In this document: positions 57,475 through 64,000 of the stretch, in pieces | Position numbering within the stretch: position 1 is the first letter of the stretch | Layout of the letters: every line of letters begins with the position of its first letter | Assembly: GCF_018687935.1 (NCBI RefSeq) | Contig: NZ_CP061308.1 | Span: 1,358,048-1,422,047 of the forward strand | Origin: Polynucleobacter sp. JS-JIR-5-A7 | GTDB taxonomy: Bacteria > Pseudomonadota > Gammaproteobacteria > Burkholderiales > Burkholderiaceae | Length of the DNA: 64,000 nt | Reading direction: 5' to 3' | The notes under the pieces: model-generated | Seen by the model: only the letters and a program-made list of their open reading frames with translations | Databases searched by the model: none | Told to the model about the DNA's origin: nothing | Made by a program: the position numbers and the translations under genes

Positions 57475-58251
57475 TTACTGAGCAGCCCAACCGCCATCCA
57501 TATTCCAAGCTACGCCACGAACTTCCGAGGCGTCAGGACCACAGAGAAATACCGCAAGCGCAGCTAACTGCTCTGGAGTTACAAACTCTCCAGACGGTTG
57601 CTTCTCCGATACCAAGGCAGTCTTAGCGGCGTCATTAGAAATACCTTCACGCTCAGCGCGGGCATCTACCTGCTTTTGTACCAATGGTGTCAATACCCAA
57701 CCTGGGCAAATCGCATTACAAGTAATGCCAGTGCGGGCATTTTCAAGTGCAGTGACTTTGGTTAAACCAATGATGCCATGCTTAGCAGCGACATAAGCTG
57801 CCTTCTGCGTCGACGCAACCAAGCCATGAACAGAGGCAATATTAATAATACGGCCCCAGTTACGCTGTTTCATTCCCGGCAGCGCATGATGTGTCGTATG
57901 GAAGGCAGAACTTAAATTAATGGCAATGATGGCATCCCATTTATCTGTTGGGAATTCTTCAATATTGGCGGTGTACTGAATGCCAGCGTTATTCACCAAA
58001 ATATCCAATGAGCCAAAACGTTTTTCCGTTTGCGCAATGAGATCTTTAATCTCGGCAGGCTTACTCATATCTGCGCCGTGGTAATCCACTTCGACCCCAC
58101 AGGCCTTGATCTTGGCAATTGCTTCCTCTTTTTCGCCAAAGCCATTGACCATGATATTGGCACCTTGTTTTGCTAAAGCAATAGCCATACCCAAACCAAT
58201 ACCGCTAGTAGATCCTGTCACTAGGGCTGTTTTACCTTTTAATGAAGACAT
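57475..58251 (-). CDS. bdhA: 3-hydroxybutyrate dehydrogenase
   Basis: A 258-residue short-chain dehydrogenase that interconverts D-3-hydroxybutyrate and acetoacetate with NAD. Cofactor motif TGSTSGIG (12-19), NNAG (87-90), and catalytic Ser140, Tyr153, Lys157 (SVHGLVASTQKAAYVAAKHG). GWVLTPLVQKQVDARAEREGI and EVRGVAWNMDGGWAAQ are typical of the HBDH branch. It links PHB turnover (see phasin) to central metabolism. It lies downstream of the Mo-hydroxylase operon but is separated by 130 bases with a hairpin. Confidence 0.92.
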   Translation of the reverse strand: MSSLKGKTALVTGSTSGIGLGMAIALAKQGANIMVNGFGEKEEAIAKIKACGVEVDYHGADMSKPAEIKDLIAQTEKRFGSLDILVNNAGIQYTANIEEFPTDKWDAIIAINLSSAFHTTHHALPGMKQRNWGRIINIASVHGLVASTQKAAYVAAKHGIIGLTKVTALENARTGITCNAICPGWVLTPLVQKQVDARAEREGISNDAAKTALVSEKQPSGEFVTPEQLAALAVFLCGPDASEVRGVAWNMDGGWAAQ

Positions 58252-58327
58252 ATCGATTTTTACCGTATCAAGTTAACCCAAAGACTAGCCCAAAAAGGGT
58301 TTGCCTAAAAACTTGATGTTACAGGAT

Positions 58328-58355
58328 GTGCAAACCCCCATTCGGGGTTATGCAC
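58328..58355 (-). terminator. Hairpin after the Mo-hydroxylase operon
   Basis: On the minus strand the sequence folds as GTGCA-t-AACCCC / GGGGTT-TGCAC with a five-base loop, 11 pairs with one bulge. It begins 25 bases beyond the large-subunit stop. No U-tract follows, so it may be a weak terminator or a 3' stabiliser between this operon and bdhA. Confidence 0.5.
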
Positions 58356-58380
58356 CAAGGTCAGGAGAAGCCTTGAAAAA

Positions 58381-60777
58381 TTAGATTTTCTTGAGCACCC
58401 GCAGGATCTTCTCACAGGTAATTGGCTGATCAAACACTGCAGTATTAAACGGCAGCAAAGCATCGTTGATAGCATTTTGGACTGCGCCAGGAGCACCAGC
58501 AGTTCCGGCTTCACCAGCCCCTTTGGCACCCAGCTTAGAAGATTGGGTTGGGGTTTCTACGTGAGCCACCTCAATATCTGGCATCTCGTTTGCCATCGGC
58601 ACAAGGTAGTCAGCCATACTGCCATTACGCAGCAAACCACTCTCATCGTAGAGGCACTCTTCAAAGAGCACACCACCGATACCCTGAACAATCGCGCCGC
58701 GAACTTGCTCATCGACCAACATCGGATTAAGTACACGACCACAGTCTTCTACCGCCCAATGTTTGAGGAGCTTCACAAAGCCGGTATCAGGATCTACTTC
58801 CACATACGAGGCTTGTACACCGTTAGTAAAGATGAATGGATAATCTTTTTGGGTGTAATGGCGAGTCACCATTAAGTCTGCAGAAAAGCCCGCTGGCAGA
58901 GTATCGGTCCGGAAATAGCCAATGCGGCCGATTTCACTAAAAGGCAATAACTGTTCACCAGTTGCTTTATCCAAAACATGACTGCGATGCACGCTTAACT
59001 CAGCAACCGGACGATTCAAAATCGCACCCGCCAGTTTCAAAATATTTTCTTGCAATGCTTGGCAGGCCAGCAATACTGCTTCGCCGCCAACGCCAGCCCC
59101 ACGGGAAGCCCAAGTACCGCCGCCGTAAGGGGTGACATCGGTATCGCCAGTAACAATACGTACTTGATTAATAGATACACCTACAGCATCTGCAGCAATC
59201 TGCGCATAGATACCTTCTGTGCCTTGACCTTGTTCACCAACACCTACTAACACGGAAACTACGCCACTAGGATCTAAACGCACTGAAGCGCCATCTTGAG
59301 ACGCAATACGCGCACCACCTACTCCATAGAAAGCAGGACTTGGGTTAGTGAGCTCAATTAAGGTTGCAAAGCCAATGCCACGATAAATACCCTTCTTACG
59401 TAACTCTGCTTGCTCTTTGCGTAAAGCTGGGTAATTCATCATCTTTTCAATCGTACGCAAACATTGTTCGTGTGAGAGTACTTCTAATTTGATGCCCGAG
59501 ATTCCAGAACAGGGATAAGCATCGTCAGGGATCACATTGCGCTTACGAAACTCTAGCGGATCCATCTGCAACTTTTGAGCAGCCAAATCTACCAAGCCCT
59601 CGGTCACCGCACACGCAATCGGATGACCGACTCCACGGTATTGGCAAGTGGGAGTTTTATTCTGAAACACCACATCTAAATGCGCACGATAGTGTTGGTG
59701 CTTATAAGGACCACCAACCAAGTTCACTACTTGGTTACCCTCAATTGCACTGGTCCTGGGGAACATGGAATAAGGTCCAATACCCGTTAGGTCATGAATC
59801 TCAAAGGCTAAGATATCGCCTGCTTTATTAGCCGCAATCCGCCCTTTAATGCGGTGCTCACGAGCATGAATATCGCTCGTAAAAGATTCCAAGCGATCGG
59901 CCACAAACTTCACCGGGCGCTCCAGCATCATAGCCAAACCGACGGTCGCAAAATCATCAGGATAGGCGTGCACCTTGATACCAAAAGATCCGCCAACGTC
60001 TTTACAAATTACATGCACATCGGATTCAGATAAACCAAACTGACGGCAATACAAGTCTTGCATCATATGCGGCGCTTGTTGCGAGTGATACACGGTCAGA
60101 CGACGCTCACCGGGGTTGTAATCCGCAATTTGGCAACGCGGCTCTAGAGTTACGCCAGTGTGGCGCCCAAAACCAAAAGTAGCTTCAGCGACAACATCTG
60201 CAGTCGCAAAGGCTTCATCAACATTCCCGACATCTAAGCTACGGGTGAAGCACAAGTTGTCACCCAATTCTGGATGAATCAATGGCGTCTTCGGATCTAA
60301 GGCAGACTCCATAGAAATCACAGCAGGCAATTCTTCCCACTCCACATCAACGAGTTGCAGGGCATCTTCTGCCTGCGCCCTTGTCTCTGCGACCACAGCA
60401 ACTACCGGCTCACCTTGCCAGCAAGCCCTATCAATTGCAAGAGCATGCTGAGGTGCGGATTTCATACCTGCTAAGTGACCCAAGGTAGCAACCCAAGGCT
60501 TACAAATTTTTGCCATCTGAACGCCATCAACGATCGCCAGAACACCTGGCATCTTGCTCGCTTGCTCAGTATGAATTTTGCCGATCTTCATATGGGCCAC
60601 TGGTGAACGCCAGAAGACCACGTGACCCATGCGCGGCAATTGAATGTCATCAATATAAGTACCTTGACCTTCCAGCAAGCGACGCGCGCTATGTCTTGGT
60701 TCGCTATTACCGATGTAGCGTTGATCGTTAGTAACGGGATCGAGAACGAGTCCCTTTAAATCGCTTGGCTTATTCAT
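58381..60777 (-). CDS. Molybdenum hydroxylase large subunit (xanthine dehydrogenase/CoxL family)
   Basis: A 798-residue Mo-cofactor subunit that hydroxylates a substrate with water as oxygen source. RYIGNSEPRHSARRLLEGQGTYIDDI starts the domain. The Mo-cofactor motifs KDVGGSFGIK (about 259-268) and QGQGTEGIYAQI and the catalytic-Glu loop GAGEAG near the C-terminus are present. The substrate loop is QYRGVGHP (379-386), not AYxCSFR of true CO dehydrogenase. It may therefore oxidise a heterocycle, aldehyde or purine. Start ATG 60777 has AGGA; a longer frame from 60840 overlaps the small-subunit gene and is rejected. Confidence 0.9.
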   Translation of the reverse strand: MNKPSDLKGLVLDPVTNDQRYIGNSEPRHSARRLLEGQGTYIDDIQLPRMGHVVFWRSPVAHMKIGKIHTEQASKMPGVLAIVDGVQMAKICKPWVATLGHLAGMKSAPQHALAIDRACWQGEPVVAVVAETRAQAEDALQLVDVEWEELPAVISMESALDPKTPLIHPELGDNLCFTRSLDVGNVDEAFATADVVAEATFGFGRHTGVTLEPRCQIADYNPGERRLTVYHSQQAPHMMQDLYCRQFGLSESDVHVICKDVGGSFGIKVHAYPDDFATVGLAMMLERPVKFVADRLESFTSDIHAREHRIKGRIAANKAGDILAFEIHDLTGIGPYSMFPRTSAIEGNQVVNLVGGPYKHQHYRAHLDVVFQNKTPTCQYRGVGHPIACAVTEGLVDLAAQKLQMDPLEFRKRNVIPDDAYPCSGISGIKLEVLSHEQCLRTIEKMMNYPALRKEQAELRKKGIYRGIGFATLIELTNPSPAFYGVGGARIASQDGASVRLDPSGVVSVLVGVGEQGQGTEGIYAQIAADAVGVSINQVRIVTGDTDVTPYGGGTWASRGAGVGGEAVLLACQALQENILKLAGAILNRPVAELSVHRSHVLDKATGEQLLPFSEIGRIGYFRTDTLPAGFSADLMVTRHYTQKDYPFIFTNGVQASYVEVDPDTGFVKLLKHWAVEDCGRVLNPMLVDEQVRGAIVQGIGGVLFEECLYDESGLLRNGSMADYLVPMANEMPDIEVAHVETPTQSSKLGAKGAGEAGTAGAPGAVQNAINDALLPFNTAVFDQPITCEKILRVLKKI

Positions 60778-60796
60778 AATACGTTTCCTAAATCCC

Positions 60797-61306
60797 TTAG
60801 GCGTGAGCAACGACAGGTTTAATTTTTTGACCCTTAGCACGAGCCTCTAAAACATCGACGATCGCATCAACGATAGAGTGATAACCAGTGCAACGACAAT
60901 AATTTCCAGAGATCCATTCGCGGACCTCCTCACGACTAGCCTTAGGCTGCTTTTCAATCAGTTCAGCAGCCGCCAGCAACATACCCGAAGAGCAGAAGCC
61001 GCATTGCATAGCGTTATGGCGCATAAACGATTCTTGAAGATGAGCCAGAGCACCGCTTTTTGTTAGACCTTCAATCGTTTCAACTACGCAGCCATCAGCT
61101 TGCACTGCCAAATATAAGCAACCGCGGATGATTTGACCATCCACCTTGACGGTGCAAGCGCCGCAAGCGCCCTGCTCGCAACCGAGATGTGGGCCTTTAA
61201 GATGTAAATCCTCGCGGAGAAAATCAACCAAATGACGACGCGGCTCAATCTCTGCATTGACGGCAACACCATTCACCGTCATCGATACTTTTTTCTTCAA
61301 GCTCAT
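60797..61306 (-). CDS. Molybdenum hydroxylase 2Fe-2S small subunit (CoxS-like)
   Basis: A 169-residue electron-transfer subunit with two 2Fe-2S clusters. Plant-ferredoxin type: Cys43, 48, 51, 63 (GCEQGACGAC ... GC). Helical type: Cys102, 105 and Cys137, 139 (QCGFC ... YCRC). The start ATG 61306 has GGAG eight bases upstream. It lies between the medium and large subunit genes with gaps of 27 and 19 bases. No signal peptide, so the complex is cytosolic. Confidence 0.94.
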   Translation of the reverse strand: MSLKKKVSMTVNGVAVNAEIEPRRHLVDFLREDLHLKGPHLGCEQGACGACTVKVDGQIIRGCLYLAVQADGCVVETIEGLTKSGALAHLQESFMRHNAMQCGFCSSGMLLAAAELIEKQPKASREEVREWISGNYCRCTGYHSIVDAIVDVLEARAKGQKIKPVVAHA

Positions 61307-61333
61307 TTTCAAATCTCCGAACAATCTGAGTAA

Positions 61334-62188
61334 TTAGGCAAGCATGTGCTTGAGACCACGCTCAAGCAATACACCAATTAAATGGGTCTTCGCTTCTGCA
61401 CTATTGGTAATATCTGCAATCGCATCAATTTCTTCGCGCGCACTTGCTACCGCCTGGGCAATCAACTGATCATTTAAAGACTGCCCATTGATCAAATCTT
61501 GCGCAGCACTTGCCATTACAGGTGTAGCACTTACTGAGAAGAAGGTAAATGCGCAGTGACTTAATACGCCCCCTTGTTTCTCAGCCACCGCTGCCAAACC
61601 AGCAACCGCGTAATCGCCATGACGCCTTGCTAGTTCGTGGAAGTAAAAAACTTGATTGCTAGTAGCCAGTGGAATTTCAGTAGCGACCAGAATTTCATCT
61701 GGCTCTAACGAAGTGGTGTACAGATCAATAAAGAAATCTTTAGCAGCAATTTTGCGCTCGCCACTAGGCCCATGAATCACCACAGTGGCTTGTAAAGTCA
61801 AACTGCAAGCAGGCCATTCCGCCGCAGGATCGCCATAAGCGAGTGAGCCGCCCCATGTTCCTAGGTTACGAATCGCTCGATGCGCAATATGAGGCGCCGC
61901 AGCTTTTAAAAGTGGTGCGTGTTTTGCAACTAAAGCAGAATCTTCGATTTCGGTATGAGTAACGAGCGCACCAATCCGCAGTTTGTCGCCTACAACAGAA
62001 ATCCCCTTGAGCTCGGCAACATCGGTAATATCAATCAAGATGCTTGGCTCTGACAGTCGCATATTGAGCGTAGCCAGAAGTGTTTGTCCGCCAGCAATTA
62101 ATCTCGCGTCATCACCGCCTTGCTCCAGCAAAGACAAAGCATCACTTAAAGCCTTTGGCTTTACATAGTCAAATGCTGCTGCTTTCAT
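61334..62188 (-). CDS. Molybdenum hydroxylase FAD subunit (CoxM-like)
   Basis: A 284-residue FAD-binding middle subunit. FAD motifs AGGQTLLATLNMRL (about 37-50) and GTWGGSLAYGDPAAEWP (about 111-127) are clear. It passes electrons from the 2Fe-2S subunit to an acceptor. A strong GGAGGAG ribosome site lies upstream of the ATG. Gene order G, M, S, L on the minus strand is a standard arrangement. Confidence 0.93.
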   Translation of the reverse strand: MKAAAFDYVKPKALSDALSLLEQGGDDARLIAGGQTLLATLNMRLSEPSILIDITDVAELKGISVVGDKLRIGALVTHTEIEDSALVAKHAPLLKAAAPHIAHRAIRNLGTWGGSLAYGDPAAEWPACSLTLQATVVIHGPSGERKIAAKDFFIDLYTTSLEPDEILVATEIPLATSNQVFYFHELARRHGDYAVAGLAAVAEKQGGVLSHCAFTFFSVSATPVMASAAQDLINGQSLNDQLIAQAVASAREEIDAIADITNSAEAKTHLIGVLLERGLKHMLA

Positions 62189-62277
62189 TCTGTCTCCTCC
62201 ACTGCTAATTGAAGTAAGCCTTTGTGGCTCTTTTGATTTCTACTTTTAACTACTATTTTATTTTTTGAACTACTTTT

Positions 62278-62754
62278 TTATTCACTACCAGCGCCAGACT
62301 CCAGCGCCACTGTCTCCCCGCCTAATTCTTTTGCAAACTTTTGAAAAAAGTCATCTGCAATCTTTTTTGCGGAAGCGCTAATTAAGCGCCCGCCAATCTG
62401 ACCTAACTTTCCACCAATGGAAGCTTCAGTTGTATAGGAAATTAAGGTGCCACCTTCGGCAGCTTTGAGCTCGACGCGTGAGCGTCCTTTTGCAAAACCG
62501 GCAGCGCCTCCTGAACCTTCGAATGCCATAGAGCAGGATTGGTCTGGAATCACATCACTGAGCAGCAACTTGCCCGAGAAGCGGGCTCTGACAGGCCCAA
62601 TCTTGAACATCACCTTGGCATGGACTTCTTCTGGCGATATACGGCTAATCTCTTCGCAACCAGGAATGGATTTGGCAAGCACATCAACATCGTTCAATCC
62701 TCTCCAGACATCAGGGATCGATGCGGCTATGAGTTGTTCGCCATTGAGTTCCAT
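62278..62754 (-). CDS. CoxG-like SRPBCC protein
   Basis: A 158-residue START/SRPBCC-fold protein. GEQLIAASIPDVWRGLNDVDVLAKSIPGCEEI is the CoxG family start; the C-terminus is helical. CoxG proteins assist maturation or membrane anchoring of Mo-hydroxylases. AAGGAAG lies before the ATG. First gene of the operon, 89 bases before the FAD subunit and divergent from tetR. Confidence 0.9.
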   Translation of the reverse strand: MELNGEQLIAASIPDVWRGLNDVDVLAKSIPGCEEISRISPEEVHAKVMFKIGPVRARFSGKLLLSDVIPDQSCSMAFEGSGGAAGFAKGRSRVELKAAEGGTLISYTTEASIGGKLGQIGGRLISASAKKIADDFFQKFAKELGGETVALESGAGSE

Positions 62755-62796
62755 TTAACTTCCTTGGGGTTTGTACGGATAGAGTGTTATCTACCA

Positions 62797-62809
62797 ATTG
62801 TTCAACAAT
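62797..62809. promoter_or_regulatory. Candidate TetR operator
   Basis: A perfect inverted repeat ATTGTT-C-AACAAT sits in the 112-base gap between the divergent coxG-like and tetR genes. Position and symmetry suit a TetR-family operator that controls both directions. Binding is inference. Confidence 0.5.
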
Positions 62810-62866
62810 GTACCATTATTTAACTTTTGGTCAATAAGTCCAAATTCGGATAAACCCTGAGAATCC

Positions 62867-63559
62867 ATGCGTTTTACTGAAGATAGCGTTTCCAGCCCAG
62901 AGCAAGCCGAAAATTCGGCAGAAATACTCATACCGGCACGTCGCAGAATGAATACCGCCGATCGAAAGCGCCAAATTTTGGATCGAGCGATTCAGTTTTT
63001 TGCTAAATACGGTATTGAAGCTCAACTTCGTAATCTCACCAAAGAATTGGGCGTTACCCATACCCTGCTCTATCACTACTTCCCCACTAAAGAAGCCTTA
63101 ATTCAGGAAGTCTACAAAGAGGTTTTCGAATCCCGCTGGAAACCCGAATGGGAAGCATTGTTAGACGATCACAATCTGACGCCAGAAGAAAAGTTCAATG
63201 CCTTTTATTTGGATTACACCAAGACAGTGCTCACTTATGACTTTGTACGGATCCTAATCTTTTCAGGATTAAGCGATCAGTCAATTAGTGACCGCTTCTT
63301 TGAGCTCTTGCGCTCACGCTTGTTGCCCCGACTGATTCGTGAAACACGCAAATACTGCAATCGACCAATAGAGCCAAAACCAACCGAGCGCGAGCTTGAA
63401 TTCTTGATGGGCCTGCATGGCGGTATTTTCTATATTGGCATGCGCCGCTGGATCTATGGCCAAGCCATCTATGCCCCGAGCATTCCAAATTCTGAACAGG
63501 AAATCATTCGCGACCGCGTTGAGTCCTACTTACATTCCGCTAAAACTTTATTTGCTTAA
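62867..63559 (+). CDS. TetR/AcrR family transcription regulator
   Basis: A 230-residue repressor-type regulator. After a disordered N-terminal 30 residues, the helix-turn-helix spans about 33-85 (RKRQILDRAIQFFAKYGIEAQLRNLTKELGVTHTLLYHYF). The C-terminal helical domain would bind the effector. It diverges from the Mo-hydroxylase operon and precedes a VOC-family gene by 14 bases, so it likely controls both, responding to the hydroxylase substrate or a product. Confidence 0.88.
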   Translation: MRFTEDSVSSPEQAENSAEILIPARRRMNTADRKRQILDRAIQFFAKYGIEAQLRNLTKELGVTHTLLYHYFPTKEALIQEVYKEVFESRWKPEWEALLDDHNLTPEEKFNAFYLDYTKTVLTYDFVRILIFSGLSDQSISDRFFELLRSRLLPRLIRETRKYCNRPIEPKPTERELEFLMGLHGGIFYIGMRRWIYGQAIYAPSIPNSEQEIIRDRVESYLHSAKTLFA

Positions 63560-63573
63560 TTAAAAAGGTCATT

Positions 63574-64000
63574 ATGTCCAATCTAAGCCTCAATCACTTC
63601 TCGATCCGTAGTCTAGAGATTGAAAAAACAACAGAATTTTTCAGTAAGCTGCTGGGCTTAACCATAGGCCCAAGACCAGAGTTTCCTTTTCCTGGTGTAT
63701 GGCTCTACAACGGCGACGATAGCAGCTGGGCAAACGCAGTACTGCATTTGATTGCGATTGATAAGAATGATCCAGATGGTTTAAAAAAATATCTAGGTGA
63801 TCGTGATACCAGCTCACTTCATGGGTCAGGTGCGGTTGATCACATCGCCTTTTTTGCAACTGGCCTAGAAGAAAAAATTACCTTGTTGAAGCAACTCAAG
63901 ATTCCTTATCGCGAGCGCACGGTTCCTGTCTTAAAACTTCACCAAATCTTTTTGGATGATCCTAACGGTGTGGTGATTGAGCTCAATTACCCTGCCGAAG
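63574..64000 (+). CDS. VOC (glyoxalase/dioxygenase) family protein, 3' end beyond window
   Basis: The first 142 codons are visible. LNHFSIRSLEIEKTTEFFSKLLGL is a VOC module start with a candidate metal His8. GAVDHIAFFATG supplies a second His, and HQIFLDDPNGVVIELNYP is the typical module end with a Glu ligand. The fold includes glyoxalase I, extradiol dioxygenases and epimerases. It is transcribed with tetR and may act on the product of the Mo-hydroxylase. The gene runs past base 64000. Confidence 0.85.
   Translation, partial: MSNLSLNHFSIRSLEIEKTTEFFSKLLGLTIGPRPEFPFPGVWLYNGDDSSWANAVLHLIAIDKNDPDGLKKYLGDRDTSSLHGSGAVDHIAFFATGLEEKITLLKQLKIPYRERTVPVLKLHQIFLDDPNGVVIELNYPAE

Noticed and set aside
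58381..60777. Aerobic CO dehydrogenase large subunit
   Set aside because: The AYxCSFR active-site loop is replaced by QYRGVGHP, so a CO-oxidising function is not supported.
1..64000. CRISPR array, prophage, IS element or genomic island
   Set aside because: No regularly spaced direct repeats, transposase, integrase or phage structural genes were seen; base composition looks even throughout.

Overview
The window reads as a slice of a free-living betaproteobacterial chromosome, most likely Polynucleobacter or a close Burkholderiales relative. This is inferred from the mid-40s GC (judged by eye), the very short intergenic gaps, and above all the large number of Bug-type (tripartite tricarboxylate, TctC-like) solute-binding proteins. 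There are ten of them in 64 kb, with no TctA or TctB permease gene beside any of them. I see no tRNA or rRNA gene, IS element, prophage or CRISPR array, and no stretch longer than 300 bases without a gene.

Layout. 1-2.4 kb: tail of an unknown gene, a MATE exporter, a glycine-zipper lipoprotein and a Gly-rich secreted protein. 2.6-6.6 kb (minus strand): SemiSWEET, a fumarylacetoacetate hydrolase (FAH)-family enzyme, a lipoprotein alpha/beta hydrolase, then a small DUF5993-like membrane protein, a DsbB-like protein and a Bug protein. 6.7-13.2 kb: a Bug protein, then a minus-strand operon whose four products all carry export signals (Bug, class II aldolase, cytochrome c, Bug), a cytosolic FAH and a Tat-exported FAH. 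13.3-15.5 kb: feoAB with a promoter and Fur box. 15.7-18.4 kb: ModA, a ModE-like regulator and TupA. 18.5-25.8 kb: thioesterases, an iron-type alcohol dehydrogenase, a thiol-dioxygenase cupin, RhlE and SelD. 26-29.4 kb: a Bug protein with a four-domain rhodanese, and a second Tat-exported FAH. 29.5-39 kb: housekeeping and small proteins (phasin, truncated haemoglobin, TerC, BaiN-like flavoprotein, ion-channel-like protein, LOG, NnrD, EamA). 39-48 kb: class V aminotransferase, Bug-FAH operon, further Bugs, TcuAB and a DHDPS-family lyase. 48-55.6 kb: EamA, LldD, a DUF4239-like protein that appears to start at ATT, a Fur-boxed cytochrome b561, NemA, OxyR, rubredoxin and its reductase. 55.7-64 kb: PuuD-like membrane protein, Bug, 3-hydroxybutyrate dehydrogenase and a molybdenum hydroxylase operon (coxG, M, S, L-like) divergent from TetR and a VOC-family gene.

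How it fits together. The recurrent theme is capture of small carboxylates in the periplasm by Bug proteins, next to enzymes that split or oxidise keto acids (five FAH paralogues, a class II aldolase, TcuAB, a DHDPS-like lyase, LldD, a Mo-hydroxylase). Two FAH enzymes carry Tat signals and the aldolase a Sec signal, so part of this chemistry may happen outside the cytoplasm. That is the most unusual biology here and is an inference from signal sequences and retained metal ligands. ModA/TupA and FeoAB would supply metals for the Mo-hydroxylase and iron enzymes.
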